A DNA stretch of 64,000 bases. It comes from Caenispirillum bisanense (GTDB lineage Bacteria; Pseudomonadota; Alphaproteobacteria; Rhodospirillales; Rhodospirillaceae). The DNA is taken from positions 62,001 to 126,000 of the forward strand of contig NZ_OCNJ01000005.1 of NCBI RefSeq assembly GCF_900230255.1, in the 5' to 3' direction. A program made the translations under genes and the position numbers. How positions within the stretch are numbered: the stretch's first letter is position 1; every line of letters starts with the position of its first letter. Shown piece after piece: positions 34,862 to 46,977 of the stretch. The notes under the pieces were generated by a model, which saw only the letters and a program-made list of their open reading frames with translations, was not told where the DNA came from and did no database searches.

Positions 34862-35430
34862 GCGGTGACGCGGAAGCGGGCCGCCGCCCCTTCCCTTAGT
34901 GTCATGCGCGGACTTGATCCGCGCATCCACGGCTCCCCGGACGGCGGCCGTGGAGACGGCATCCACGGCGGCCGCCGTGCACGCCGTGGATGGCCGGCTC
35001 GGAGGCCGGCCATGACGAGGGGGCAAAAGAAACTGCACACGCTCCAGCCACGGATGTGACCCGGCGGCGACGGGGGCCAGGCCGCCACCCTTCCCCCCAA
35101 TGTCATGCGCGGACTTGATCCGCGCATCCACGGCTCCCCCGACGGATGCCGTGGAGGACGGCGCTACGACGGCCGCCGCCGTGCACGCCGTGGATGGCCG
35201 GCTCGGAGGCCGGCCATGACGAGGGAGTGTGGGTGCCTGCGCCCGCTCCAGCCACGGATGTGACCCGGCGGCGACGGGGGCCAGGCCGCCACCCTTCCCC
35301 CCAATGTCATGCGCGGACTTGATCCGCGCATCCACGGCTCCCCCGACGGCGGCCGTGACGACGGTATCCCACGGCCGCCGCCGTGCACGCCGTGGATGGC
35401 CGGCTCGGAGGCCGGCCATGACAAGGGGGA
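34862..35430. repeat. Tandem array of three cloverleaf-like palindromic units
   Basis: Units begin at 34900, 35101 and 35305 (periods 201 and 204 bases; the third is partial). Each has a roughly 110-base core: outer stem GTCATG/CATGAC, side hairpin GCGCGG-acttgat-CCGCGC, central stem ATCCACGGC/GCCGTGGAT and side hairpin GGCCGGC-tcgga-GGCCGGCC. A spacer of about 90 bases between cores is also repeated (CTCCAGCCACGGATGTGACC). A partial spacer-like segment precedes unit 1. No gene in 34813-35499. Confidence 0.93.
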
Positions 35431-35499
35431 AGGGACCGCGACGGGTGTCTGGCGACGCCGACGGCCGACCCCAGCCCGCCGCCCCGCAGCCGCCGGCCC

Positions 35500-36777
35500 T
35501 TACCGCCCGACGGCGCGCCAGCCGATGTCGCGGCGGCAGAAGCCTTCCGGCCAGTCGAGGGCGTCGACCGCCTGATAGGCACGGGCCTGCGCCTCGCGGA
35601 CGTCGGTGCCGAGCGCCGTCACGCCCAGCACGCGGCCGCCGGTCGCCACCACCGTGCCGTCCTGCAGCGCCGTGCCGGCGTGGAACACCGTCACCCCCGG
35701 CACCGCGCCGGCGGCGTCGAGGCCGCGGATCTCGGTGCCCTTGCGGTAGGGGCCGGGGTAGCCCTCGGCGGCCATGATGACCACCAGCGCCGCCTCGTCC
35801 TTCCAGGAGAGCGACACCTCCGACAGGCGGCCGTCGGCGGCGGCCTTCAGCACCGGCAGCAGGTCGCAGTCCAGGCGCATCATCAGCACCTGGCATTCCG
35901 GGTCGCCGAAGCGGACGTTGTATTCCAGCACCTTGACCGTGCCGTCCTTGGCGATCATCAGGCCGGCGAACAGGATGCCGGTGTAGGGCCGGCCGTCCTT
36001 CGCCATGCCCTCCACCGTCGGCACGATGCACTCGCGCATCACGCGGTCCTGCAGCTCGGGCGTCACCACCGGAGCCGGCGAGTAGGCGCCCATGCCGCCG
36101 GTGTTGGGGCCGGTGTCGCCGTCGCCCACCGCCTTGTGGTCCTGGGCGGCGGCCAGCGGCAGCACGTCGGTGCCGGAGACCAGGGCAAAGAAGCTCGCCT
36201 CCTCGCCGTCGAGGAATTCCTCGATCACCACCTCGTCGCCGGCGGCGCCGAACACCTTGTCGCCCATCATCTGGTCGAGCGCCGCTTCCGCCTCGGACAC
36301 CGTCTGGCACAGGATGACGCCCTTGCCAGCCGCCAGCCCGTCGGTCTTCACCACGATGGGGGCGCCCTTCTCGCGCACGAAGCGCTTGGCCTCGTCCAGG
36401 TCGGTGAAGCGGCCGTACCACGCCGTCGGCACGCCGTGGCGGGCCAGCACGTCCTTCATGAAGCCCTTGGAGCCTTCCAGCTCGGCGGCCTCGGCGCTCG
36501 GTCCGAAGGTGCTGATGCCGGCCTCGCGCAGGCGGTCGGCGAGGCCGGCGACCAACGGCGCTTCCGGCCCGACCACCACCAGGTCGACGGCATTGGCCTT
36601 GGCCCAGGCGACCACCGCCGGCACATCCTCGGCCTTGAGGCCCTGCAGGCATTCCGCGACGGCACCGATGCCGGCGTTGCCCGGCGCGCACCACAGCTTC
36701 GTCAGCAGCGGCGACTGCGCGATCTTCCAGCACAGCGCGTGTTCGCGCCCGCCCGAGCCCACCACCAGGACCTTCAT
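35500..36777 (-). CDS. purD: Phosphoribosylamine-glycine ligase
   Basis: Second step of purine synthesis: ATP-dependent joining of glycine to phosphoribosylamine. 425 residues, standard. The N-domain starts [18 protein letters not shown]. The ATP-grasp part holds [15 protein letters not shown] (about 140-154), [32 protein letters not shown] and [11 protein letters not shown], all GARS signatures. AGGAGG is correctly placed before the ATG. Divergent from xseA with 64 bases between. The repeat array lies just past its 3' end. Confidence 0.97.
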   Translation of the reverse strand: MKVLVVGSGGREHALCWKIAQSPLLTKLWCAPGNAGIGAVAECLQGLKAEDVPAVVAWAKANAVDLVVVGPEAPLVAGLADRLREAGISTFGPSAEAAELEGSKGFMKDVLARHGVPTAWYGRFTDLDEAKRFVREKGAPIVVKTDGLAAGKGVILCQTVSEAEAALDQMMGDKVFGAAGDEVVIEEFLDGEEASFFALVSGTDVLPLAAAQDHKAVGDGDTGPNTGGMGAYSPAPVVTPELQDRVMRECIVPTVEGMAKDGRPYTGILFAGLMIAKDGTVKVLEYNVRFGDPECQVLMMRLDCDLLPVLKAAADGRLSEVSLSWKDEAALVVIMAAEGYPGPYRKGTEIRGLDAAGAVPGVTVFHAGTALQDGTVVATGGRVLGVTALGTDVREAQARAYQAVDALDWPEGFCRRDIGWRAVGR

Positions 36778-36841
36778 CGCCGTCGACCTCCTCGCCCGAT
36801 AGATCGTTCACTGGGCCGGCGTTTTAGCATAAGTTCGGGCC

Positions 36842-38491
36842 ATGACGACCCCCTATTCCCCGCCGCCGCGCGCCGGCGCCCGCAACGTGCCGGAGATGAG
36901 CGTCTCCGAGCTGTCCAACGCGCTCAAGCGCACGGTGGAGGACAGCTTCCCGCTGGTGCGCGTGCGCGGCGAGATCAGCCAGCCGAAGGTCGCCGGCTCG
37001 GGCCACTGCTACCTGCGCCTGAAGGACGACCAGGCGGTCATCGACGGCATCATCTGGCGCGGCAGCATGATGAAGCTGTCGCTGCGCCCCGAGGAAGGGC
37101 TGGAGGTCATCGCCACCGGGCGGCTGACCACCTACCCCGGGCGCTCGTCCTACCAGATCGTCATCGAGTCGCTGGAACTGGCCGGCGAAGGCGCCCTGCT
37201 GAAGATGCTGGAGGACCGCCGCCGCCGCCTGCAGGCGGAAGGCCTGTTCGACCCGGCGCGCAAGAAGCCCATCCCCTTCCTGCCGCGCATCGTCGGCGTC
37301 GTCACCTCGCCCACCGGCGCCGTCATCCGCGACATCCTGCACCGCATCTCCGACCGCTTCCCGCGCCATGTGCTGCTGTGGCCGGTGGCCGTGCAGGGCG
37401 AGGCGGCGGCCGAGCAGGTGGCCAACGCCATCTACGGCTTCAACGCCATGCCGGCGGACGGCTCCGGACCGATCCCGCGGCCCGACGTGCTCATCGTCGC
37501 GCGCGGCGGCGGCAGCCTGGAAGACCTCATGGCCTTCAACGAGGAGATCGTGGTGCGGGCCGCCGCCGCCAGCACCATCCCCCTCATCTCGGCCGTGGGC
37601 CACGAGACCGACACCACCCTCATCGACCACGCCGCCGACCTGCGCGCGCCCACCCCGACGGGGGCGGCGGAAAAGGCGGTGCCGGTGCGCATGGACCTGC
37701 TCGCCCAGGTGCGCGACTGCGCCGGCCGCCTCGACGGCGCCGCCGGCCGCCTGCTGGAGGAGCGCCGCCTGCGCCTCGACGGCGCCGTGCGCGGCCTGCC
37801 CGACCTGCCGCGGGTGGTGGAGGATTTCGCCCAGCGCCTCGACGACCGGGCGGAGCGCCTGACCGCCGCCCTGCCCCGCTGCCTCGACGGGCTCGACGGC
37901 CGGGTGCGCGAGGCCGGCGGCCGCCTGCGCAAGCCGAGCGAGCTGATCGCCATGCGCGCCCAGCAGCTGGACGCCTGCGGCCGCTCCATCGACCGCGGCA
38001 TGGAGCAGCGCCTGCTCGACCGCCGCCAGGCCCTCACCCACGCCGGCGCCCGCCTGCGCCCGGAACCCTTGCGCACCGACATGGACCGGGCGGGCAAGGA
38101 CGTGGCGCGCCTCGGCAAGCTGCTGCGCGACGACATGGACCGCCTGCTGGCGCAGGTGGGCGACCGCCTGGGGCGCGAAGACCGCATGCTGGAAAGCTGC
38201 TCGCACAAGAGCGTGCTCAACCGCGGCTTCGCCCTGGTGCGCGACGCCGCCGGCAAGGTGGTCTCCGACCCCGCCGGCACCGCCGCCGGCACGGCGTGGA
38301 CCGTCGAGTTCCGCGACGAGCAGCGGGTCGCCGTCACCGTCGGCGAAGGGGCCGCACCGCCACCGCCTGCCCCGCCCGCGCCGCCGGATTCGCCGGGGGA
38401 AGCGGAGGACGCCCCGCTCAAGTCCCGCAAGAGCCAGCGCGGCGTCGCCGCCGCCCCCACCTTCCACGGCCGTCAGGGGAGCCTGTTCTGA
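36842..38491 (+). CDS. xseA: Exodeoxyribonuclease VII large subunit
   Basis: Nuclease subunit that degrades single-stranded DNA with XseB. 549 residues, longer than the usual 400-460 because of an extended helical region and a Pro/Ala-rich tail. The N-terminal OB-fold has FPLVRVRGEISQPKVAGSGH and YLRLKDDQAVIDGIIWRG. The catalytic core has GVVTSPTGAVIRDIL, VLIVARGGGSLEDLMAFN and SAVGHETDTTLIDHAADLRA. A coiled-coil region follows (about 280-470), and the C-terminal motif CSHKSVLNRGFALVRDA is intact. Its stop overlaps the ATG of the M23 peptidase gene (TGATG). Confidence 0.95.
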   Translation: MTTPYSPPPRAGARNVPEMSVSELSNALKRTVEDSFPLVRVRGEISQPKVAGSGHCYLRLKDDQAVIDGIIWRGSMMKLSLRPEEGLEVIATGRLTTYPGRSSYQIVIESLELAGEGALLKMLEDRRRRLQAEGLFDPARKKPIPFLPRIVGVVTSPTGAVIRDILHRISDRFPRHVLLWPVAVQGEAAAEQVANAIYGFNAMPADGSGPIPRPDVLIVARGGGSLEDLMAFNEEIVVRAAAASTIPLISAVGHETDTTLIDHAADLRAPTPTGAAEKAVPVRMDLLAQVRDCAGRLDGAAGRLLEERRLRLDGAVRGLPDLPRVVEDFAQRLDDRAERLTAALPRCLDGLDGRVREAGGRLRKPSELIAMRAQQLDACGRSIDRGMEQRLLDRRQALTHAGARLRPEPLRTDMDRAGKDVARLGKLLRDDMDRLLAQVGDRLGREDRMLESCSHKSVLNRGFALVRDAAGKVVSDPAGTAAGTAWTVEFRDEQRVAVTVGEGAAPPPPAPPAPPDSPGEAEDAPLKSRKSQRGVAAAPTFHGRQGSLF

Positions 38492-39321
38492 TGCGCCTGC
38501 GCACTCTGGTCCTGGCATTCGCCGCCCTCGCCGCCTCCGCCCTGCCCGCCTGCGCCGCCGAGTTGACCGGGGCGGTGCAGCAGGGCGCCCTGGTGCTCGG
38601 CCGCACCCAGCCGGGGGCGACGGTCACCCTCGACGGGCGGCCGGTGCGGGTGGACGAGCAAGGGCGCTTCGTCATCGGCTTCAACCGCGACGCCGCGGGC
38701 GAGGCGACGCTGGTGGAGATCGGCCCCGGCGGCGATCAGGCGGAAACGCGCCTGACCATCGCGCCGCGCCAGTGGGACATCCAGCGCATCGACGGCCTGC
38801 CCGACAAGCAGGTGACGCCCGACCCCAAGCTGCTGGAACGCATCCGCGCCGAGAACGCCCGCGTCGCCGCCGTGCGCGAGACCGACCGGCCGGACCCCGA
38901 CGTCTTCGCCGGCTTCGCCCTGCCGGTGCCGGCCGAGACCCGCGTGTCCGGCGTGTTCGGCAGCCAGCGCATCCTCAACGGCCAGCCGCGCAGCCCCCAT
39001 TCCGGCACCGACTGGGCGGCGCCCGAGGGCACGGCAGTCGGCGCCGTCGGCCCGGGCGTGGTGTCGCTGGCCGAGGACGACCTGTTCTACACGGGCAAGA
39101 CGGTGATGATCGACCACGGCCACGGCGTGCAGTCGGTCTATGCCCACCTGAGCCGCATCGACGTCGGCACCGGGGCGCGCGTCGCCACCGGCCAGACCAT
39201 CGGCGCCGTCGGCGCCACCGGCCGCGCGACCGGCCCGCACCTGCACTTCGGCATCAGCTGGTTCGGCGAGCGGCTGGACCCGCAGACGGCCCTGCCGGTG
39301 CTCATCCGCCCCGGCGAGTAG
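38491..39321 (+). CDS. M23 family metallopeptidase (LytM-type)
   Basis: A 276-residue exported endopeptidase or amidase-activator-like protein acting on peptidoglycan. Signal peptide about 1-22 (ending LPACAAE); the Cys just before the cleavage region leaves a lipoprotein possible. The LytM zinc motifs are both complete: SPHSGTDWAAPEG (HxxxD, about 168-180) and TGPHLHFGISW (HxH, about 248-258). A beta-rich N-terminal domain (TGAVQQGALVLGRTQPGA) precedes it. Translationally coupled to xseA by a one-base stop/start overlap. Confidence 0.92.
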   Translation: MRLRTLVLAFAALAASALPACAAELTGAVQQGALVLGRTQPGATVTLDGRPVRVDEQGRFVIGFNRDAAGEATLVEIGPGGDQAETRLTIAPRQWDIQRIDGLPDKQVTPDPKLLERIRAENARVAAVRETDRPDPDVFAGFALPVPAETRVSGVFGSQRILNGQPRSPHSGTDWAAPEGTAVGAVGPGVVSLAEDDLFYTGKTVMIDHGHGVQSVYAHLSRIDVGTGARVATGQTIGAVGATGRATGPHLHFGISWFGERLDPQTALPVLIRPGE

Positions 39322-39326
39322 CGCTT

Positions 39327-40238
39327 TTAAGCCAGGCGCTCGACCAAAGCCGCAAGCGCGTCGAAGGGTGTCTCGTTCGCCGGCAGGGTCAGCGGCGCGA
39401 CCTTCTTCAGTCCTTCCCGCCCGAAGCGTTCGCGGACGAATTCCTCCAGCCATTCGGCCCCCTGGGCGGCGCGGGCGGCGGCCAGGGCGTGGCGGTCGCG
39501 CAGGTGGGCGAGGTGGCGGTCCATGGCGGCGACCACCGCGTCGACGCCCTGCTTCTGCATGCTGGAGACCATGAGGACGGGCACGTCCCAGCCCTCCATG
39601 TCGGCTTCCGCCAGCGACAGGGCGCCGTGGACGTCGGCGCGGGCACGTTCGGCGGCGGCGCCCATGTCGGCCTTGGTGACCAGCACGAGATGCGGGATCT
39701 CGGCGATGCCGGCCTTCATGAACTGCAGGCTGTCGCCCGATCCGGGTTGGACGCAGAACACCACCGTATCGGCGACGCGCACCACGTCGGTCTCCGACTG
39801 GCCGACGCCCACCGTCTCGATCAGCACCACGTCGTAGAGCGCCCGCATGACCACCATGGCGGCGACCGTGAGGCCCGCCAGCCCGCCCAGCCGGTCGCGG
39901 GCGGCCATGGAGCGGACGTAGACGCCCTGGTCTTCCGGGTCGGTCTGCAGGCGGGTGCGGTCGCCGAGCAGCGCGCCCTTGGACTTGCGCGACGACGGGT
40001 CGACGGCGATGACGCCGACGGTGCGCCCGCGCGCCCGCCAGCCGCCGATGAGGGCATTCATGAGGGTGGACTTGCCGACGCCCGGCGGCCCGGTGATGCC
40101 GATGACGTGCGCCCGCGGCCGCCGATAGGCCTCCGACAGCAGGGCCACCGTCTCCGGCGCATCGGGCCGCGCCTCGATCTGGGCGAGCGCGCGGGCGAGC
40201 GCGGCCTTGCCACCGTCTTCGAGCGTCTTCAGGTCCAT
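39327..40238 (-). CDS. meaB: Methylmalonyl-CoA mutase-associated GTPase
   Basis: G3E-type P-loop GTPase (MeaB/ArgK) that gates B12 loading and protects methylmalonyl-CoA or ethylmalonyl-CoA mutase. 303 residues. Walker A is GITGPPGVGKSTLMN (about residues 46-60), the Mg-site region AVDPSSRKSKGALLGDRTR, Walker B VVLIETVGVGQSE, and base-specificity LVTKADMG. The start (ATG ending 40238) drops 20 in-frame codons that are translated repeat sequence. It supports the same pathway as the mesaconyl-CoA hydratase and lyase genes 30 kb away; the mutase is not in the window. Confidence 0.93.
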   Translation of the reverse strand: MDLKTLEDGGKAALARALAQIEARPDAPETVALLSEAYRRPRAHVIGITGPPGVGKSTLMNALIGGWRARGRTVGVIAVDPSSRKSKGALLGDRTRLQTDPEDQGVYVRSMAARDRLGGLAGLTVAAMVVMRALYDVVLIETVGVGQSETDVVRVADTVVFCVQPGSGDSLQFMKAGIAEIPHLVLVTKADMGAAAERARADVHGALSLAEADMEGWDVPVLMVSSMQKQGVDAVVAAMDRHLAHLRDRHALAAARAAQGAEWLEEFVRERFGREGLKKVAPLTLPANETPFDALAALVERLA

Positions 40239-40273
40239 CGTGTGCTGTTCCCGCCGTTCTGCCGGTTTTGGGG

Positions 40274-40449
40274 AACCACAAAGACACCAAGACACCAAGG
40301 CGGCGGAGCCTGCCTCGGCACCGGCTCTCTGCGCTGGCGCATCGCCAAGTCATCGCCGAAGGCATTCACGGTCTGCCGCGCAGAGCGGGACGGAGTTCGA
40401 CGCCTACAGCCGAACCCCGCCCTCTTGGTGTCTTTGTGCCTTGGTGGTT
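40274..40449. repeat. Long inverted repeat, 26-bp arms (copy 2)
   Basis: Arms 40274-40299 and 40424-40449 are the same as those at 9752-9952, here matching each other at 23 of 26 positions. The 124 bases between them are unrelated to those of copy 1 as far as I can see. The right arm starts right after ppdK and the left arm runs toward meaB. Confidence 0.9.
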
Positions 40450-40455
40450 AAGACC

Positions 40456-43134
<2,679 letters not shown>

Positions 43135-43146
43135 GGTCGGTTCTTC

Positions 43147-45492
43147 CTACCCTTCGATCTTGCTGAAGTCGGCAACCTCGCCCATCACCGCGACGATGCG
43201 GCCGAGCAGGTGCAGACGGTTCCTGCGCAACGCCGCATCCTCGGCGTTGACGGTGACGTCGTCGAAGAACGCATCGACGGGCGCGCGCAAGCCCGCCAGC
43301 GCCGCCATGGCCCCGGCGAAATCCTCCGCCGAAAGCGCACTGCGGGCCGCCGGCTCCGCCGCGTCGAGCGCCGCCGCCAGCGCCTGTTCCTGCGGCAGGA
43401 CCAGGGCACCGGCGTCGACCGCGCCGCGGTAGGCAACGCCGTCCTTCTTCTCTTCGATGCGCAGAATGTTGGCGGCACGCCGGAAGGCGACCAGCAGGTT
43501 GGCGCCGTCCTCCGAACCGACGAAGGCCGACAGGGCATCCACACGCGCCAGCAGGCGGACCAGATCGTCCTCGCCGCCGAGCGCGAAGACGGCCGTCACC
43601 AGATCGTGGCGCACGCCGGCCTCGCGCAGGTGGACCTTCAGGCGGTCGGCGAAGAAATCGAGGAGGTCGTCAGAAAACGCAACAAGCTGACGAGCAAAAA
43701 AATTCTTTCCGACGCTGGCTCTATCGTTTGCGTCTGAAGCCAGAAGCTCGAAGTTCACGAAGTATGGCTCAAGCGCACGCTCCGCGAGGTTGCTCATTCT
43801 CTCGTACTCATCACTAAACATGTCTGTACTCTCAGCTTTGAGCCACAAGGTCTCTGCCTCAGTTCCCTTGAGGAAGAATTTCGTGACAGCAGCTTCCAGA
43901 AGCATTCCCCCGTAGGACGCCCCACCTGAAGCTGAGAGTCCTGTATCCTTTTCGCAGCGCGTCATCTCATCATACACACTGCGGACATGGTGAATCAGGG
44001 CCGATCTAAAAATTGTACGTAAAGAAATTCTGACGTTATTCTCGCAGATGAGGCGAATAACTCCCAGAGCGGCCCGCCTCAGCGCGAACGGGTCCTTGGA
44101 GCCGGTCGGCTTCTGTTCAATCGCCCAGAACCCAGCCAGCGTGTCGATCTTGTCGGCCAGCGCCACCGCCACCGACACCGGCGCCGTCGGGCAGCGGTCG
44201 TTGGGGCCGAGGGGGGAGTAGTGCTCCGCCACCGCGTCGGCCACCGCCTGCGGCTCGCCGTCGCCGAGCGCGTAGTAGCGGCCCATGATGCCCTGCAGCT
44301 CGGGGAACTCGCCCACCATGCCGGTGGACAGGTCGGCCTTGGCCAGTTCGGCGGCGCGGTCCACCTGGGCGGCGTCGGCCCCCATGTGGGCGGCGATCTC
44401 GCCGGCGAGGCGGCGGATGCGGCTCACCTTGTCCCAGTCGGTGCCGAGCTGGGCGTGGAACACGCGGTCCTTCAGGCGGTCGACGCGGCTTTCGAGCTTC
44501 GCCTTGCGGTCCTGGTCCCAGAAGAACTTGGCGTCGGACAGGCGGGCGCGCAGCACGCGCTCGTTGCCCGCCACGATGGCCTGGCCGCCGTCCTCGGCGA
44601 TCATGTTGGCCACCACCACGAAGCGCGGCGCCAGGCTGCCGTCGGGGTTCAGCACCGAGAAGTACTTCTGGTGGCTGCGCATGGAGGTCGTCAGCACCTC
44701 CGCCGGCACGTCCATGAAGGTATCGTCGATGCGGCCCATGAGCACGACCGGCCATTCCACGAGGCCGGTGACCTCGCGCAGCAGGCCCTCGTCGTCCTTG
44801 AGCGTCAGGCCCTCGGCCTCGCACAGGCGCTGCGCTTCCGTCAGGATGACGCGCGCCCGCTCCGCCGGGTCGAGCATGACGTAGGCGGCGCGCAGCTTCT
44901 CGCGGTAGCCGTCGAAGTCGCCGACGGTGAAGGGCTCGGGCGCCAGGAAGCGGTGGCCCACCGTCTCCGCCCCGGCCTGCACGCCGGCGTACTGCACGTC
45001 GACCTCACGGCCGTTGAGCAGCGCCACGATGCGGTGCAGCGGCCGCACCCAGCGGGTGGGGTTGGTGCCCCAGCGCATGGACTTGGGCCACGGCAGGTCG
45101 GTGAGCGCCTGTTCCACCACGTCCTTCAGCACCTCGACCGTCTCGCGGCCGGGCTTCTCGATGACGGCGAACCACACCTTGCCCTTGGGGGTGTCGCGCT
45201 GTTCGCACTGCTCCAGGGTCAGGCCGGTGGAGCGCAGGAAGCCGTCGACGGCGGCGGCGGGGGCGTCCACCTTGGGGCCCTTGCGCTCTTCCTTCACGTC
45301 CGGCTGGCTGAGCGGCAGGCCCTCCATCACCACCACCAGGCGGCGGGGCGTGACGAAGGCGCGCGGGTTCTCGGGCGTCAGGCCCTGCTTCTCGAGGCCG
45401 GCGAGCAGCAGGCTCTTCAGGTCCTCGGCGGCCTTGGCCTGCATGCGGGCGGGGATTTCTTCCGAGAAGACTTCGAGCAGGAATTCGGTCAT
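43147..45492 (-). CDS. glyS: Glycyl-tRNA synthetase beta subunit, with atypical internal tract
   Basis: Beta subunit of the alpha2-beta2 glycyl-tRNA synthetase; with GlyQ it charges tRNA-Gly. 781 residues, some 90 longer than the E. coli protein (689). The N-terminus [31 protein letters not shown]-type segment, HD-like core and the C-terminal anticodon part ([41 protein letters not shown]) are normal. Residues about 475-607 differ: their codons are AT-rich, and much of that stretch looks unlike the compact linker expected there. The frame stays open throughout. Start chosen at the ATG ending 45492, four bases after glyQ. Confidence 0.95.
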   Translation of the reverse strand: MTEFLLEVFSEEIPARMQAKAAEDLKSLLLAGLEKQGLTPENPRAFVTPRRLVVVMEGLPLSQPDVKEERKGPKVDAPAAAVDGFLRSTGLTLEQCEQRDTPKGKVWFAVIEKPGRETVEVLKDVVEQALTDLPWPKSMRWGTNPTRWVRPLHRIVALLNGREVDVQYAGVQAGAETVGHRFLAPEPFTVGDFDGYREKLRAAYVMLDPAERARVILTEAQRLCEAEGLTLKDDEGLLREVTGLVEWPVVLMGRIDDTFMDVPAEVLTTSMRSHQKYFSVLNPDGSLAPRFVVVANMIAEDGGQAIVAGNERVLRARLSDAKFFWDQDRKAKLESRVDRLKDRVFHAQLGTDWDKVSRIRRLAGEIAAHMGADAAQVDRAAELAKADLSTGMVGEFPELQGIMGRYYALGDGEPQAVADAVAEHYSPLGPNDRCPTAPVSVAVALADKIDTLAGFWAIEQKPTGSKDPFALRRAALGVIRLICENNVRISLRTIFRSALIHHVRSVYDEMTRCEKDTGLSASGGASYGGMLLEAAVTKFFLKGTEAETLWLKAESTDMFSDEYERMSNLAERALEPYFVNFELLASDANDRASVGKNFFARQLVAFSDDLLDFFADRLKVHLREAGVRHDLVTAVFALGGEDDLVRLLARVDALSAFVGSEDGANLLVAFRRAANILRIEEKKDGVAYRGAVDAGALVLPQEQALAAALDAAEPAARSALSAEDFAGAMAALAGLRAPVDAFFDDVTVNAEDAALRRNRLHLLGRIVAVMGEVADFSKIEG
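43672..44068 (-). other. Low-G+C tract inside glyS
   Basis: By hand count, 43681-44040 is 177 G+C in 360 bases (49%), against roughly 70% in the flanks. The change is abrupt at both ends and the glyS frame is preserved. Codons such as ATT, TTA, AGA and AAT, rare in the rest of the window, cluster here. This points to acquired DNA within an essential gene. Confidence 0.85.
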
Positions 45493-45496
45493 GTCC

Positions 45497-46384
45497 TCAG
45501 CCCTCCGCCACGGCGTGGCCGCGGGACTTGAGCCAGCCCTCGCAGCAGGCCTTGGCGAGCGCGCGCACCCGGCCGATGTAGGCGGCACGCTCGGTGACCG
45601 AGATCACGCCGCGGGCGTCCAGCAGGTTGAAACGGTGCGAGGCCTTGATGCACTGGTCGTAGGCCGGCAGGGCGAGGCCGGCGGCGAGCAGGCTCTTGCA
45701 CTCCGTCTCGGCGTCGGTGAAGTGCTTGAACAGCATGTCGGTATCGGCGTGCTCGAAGTTGTGGGCGGAATATTCCACTTCCGCCTGATGGAAGACGTCG
45801 CCGTATTTCACGCCGCGCCCGTTGAAGTCCAGGTCGTAGACGTTCTCCACGCCCTGGATGTACATGGCGAGGCGTTCCAGGCCGTAGGTGAGTTCCACTG
45901 CCACCGGGTCGCATTCGATGCCGCCGACCTGCTGGAAATAGGTGAACTGCGTCACCTCCATGCCGTCGCACCACACTTCCCACCCGAGTCCCCAGGCGCC
46001 GAGCGTCGGGCTTTCCCAGTCGTCCTCGACGAAGCGGATGTCGTGCTTGTCGGGGTCGATGCCGAGCGCGCGCAGGGACTCCAGATAGAGCGCCTGCGCG
46101 TCGGCCGGTGACGGCTTCATGATGACCTGGAACTGGTAGTAGTGCTGCAGCCGGTTGGGGTTCTCGCCATAGCGGCCGTCGGTCGGCCGGCGCGAGGGCT
46201 GCACGTAGGCGGCGTTCCACCCCTCGGGGCCGAGCGCCCGCAGGGTGGTGGCCGGATGGAACGTACCGGCGCCGACCTCCATGTCGTAGGGCTGGAGGAT
46301 GACGCACCCCTTGTCCGCCCAGAACTGCTGGAGCGTCAGGATGAGCTGTTGAAAACTGCGGCTGGACGCGCCGGAAACGGCCAT
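45497..46384 (-). CDS. glyQ: Glycyl-tRNA synthetase alpha subunit
   Basis: Catalytic alpha subunit that activates glycine. 295 residues, standard. Family signatures are [20 protein letters not shown] (about 21-40), [40 protein letters not shown] and [18 protein letters not shown]. The class II aminoacylation motifs are complete. Four bases separate it from glyS, so the subunits are co-expressed. Composition here is normal, in contrast with the internal tract of glyS. Confidence 0.97.
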   Translation of the reverse strand: MAVSGASSRSFQQLILTLQQFWADKGCVILQPYDMEVGAGTFHPATTLRALGPEGWNAAYVQPSRRPTDGRYGENPNRLQHYYQFQVIMKPSPADAQALYLESLRALGIDPDKHDIRFVEDDWESPTLGAWGLGWEVWCDGMEVTQFTYFQQVGGIECDPVAVELTYGLERLAMYIQGVENVYDLDFNGRGVKYGDVFHQAEVEYSAHNFEHADTDMLFKHFTDAETECKSLLAAGLALPAYDQCIKASHRFNLLDARGVISVTERAAYIGRVRALAKACCEGWLKSRGHAVAEG

Positions 46385-46479
46385 GGACTCGGTCTCTTCG
46401 AAGCCTGGGTCTGAAAGGAGGCTAGAAGCTACCGGGCGCGGGGGTGGGAATCAAGCGGGGGGTGGGGACAAACGCCCGG

Positions 46480-46977
46480 TCAGGCCGCGAGGACGAAGCT
46501 GCGCTCCAGCCGGCGGAGCACGTCGAACGTGTTCACGAACGGCCGCCCGAACTCGGCACAGAGGTTGGGTAGCGGCACCCGCCTGCGCGCCTCGGCGCTG
46601 AAGGTTTCGTGCGTGACCACCGTCGCATCCATGGCCATGGCCTTCGCCACCAGCCACGGATCGGCGCCGGAGAGGAAGTGCGCCTTGCCCTGACTGCTCC
46701 AGGGCCCCGCCTGGACCGCCGCCGCCACCTCCCGGAAACACCGCTGCGTGTCGTGGTCACGCACATCGGCGACCCATGCAGCGTCGCGGCGGGCGCGCAT
46801 CCAGTCGGCCAGCTCGTCCCGACCTGCGATCAGCTCGTCCCTGACAGGGGCGATCGTGGCGACCATGCCGGAGGCCCCGGCCGCGTCGAGCCATGTCCAG
46901 AACCCCGGACAGATGTCGAAGGCGTAGTAGCGGTTCTTCGCTTCGATGAAGACGTTGGCGTCGAGCAGGTAGGTCAC
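46480..46977 (-). CDS. PIN-like domain protein (DUF4411), probable toxin
   Basis: A 165-residue PIN-fold protein of the DUF4411 type. The N-terminal YLLDANVFIEAKNRYYAFD (about 3-21) carries the first acidic residue D6. Glu in VRDELI (about 47), Asp in SGADPWLVAKA (about 105) and the VVTHETF segment give the remaining metal-binding set, so nuclease activity is plausible. The gene starts within the end of the XRE-ImmA/IrrE gene (ATGA overlap), a typical toxin-antitoxin-like pairing. RNA cleavage is inferred from the fold only. Confidence 0.85.
   Translation of the reverse strand: MTYLLDANVFIEAKNRYYAFDICPGFWTWLDAAGASGMVATIAPVRDELIAGRDELADWMRARRDAAWVADVRDHDTQRCFREVAAAVQAGPWSSQGKAHFLSGADPWLVAKAMAMDATVVTHETFSAEARRRVPLPNLCAEFGRPFVNTFDVLRRLERSFVLAA

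Noticed and set aside
34718-35424. Small open frames within the repeat array
   Set aside because: They translate repeat units, lack ribosome-binding sites and read through palindromes.
34900-35430. Possible CRISPR array
   Set aside because: Units are ~201-204 bases with the same spacer each time and internal palindromes; no short repeats with unique spacers and no cas gene.
35680-39321. 1213-codon plus-strand frame over purD and xseA
   Set aside because: Only its last ~276 codons (the M23 peptidase) are real; the rest is shadow of purD antisense and xseA.
40239-40298. 20-residue N-terminal extension of meaB
   Set aside because: It is translated from an inverted-repeat arm; the family N-terminus begins at the ATG ending 40238.
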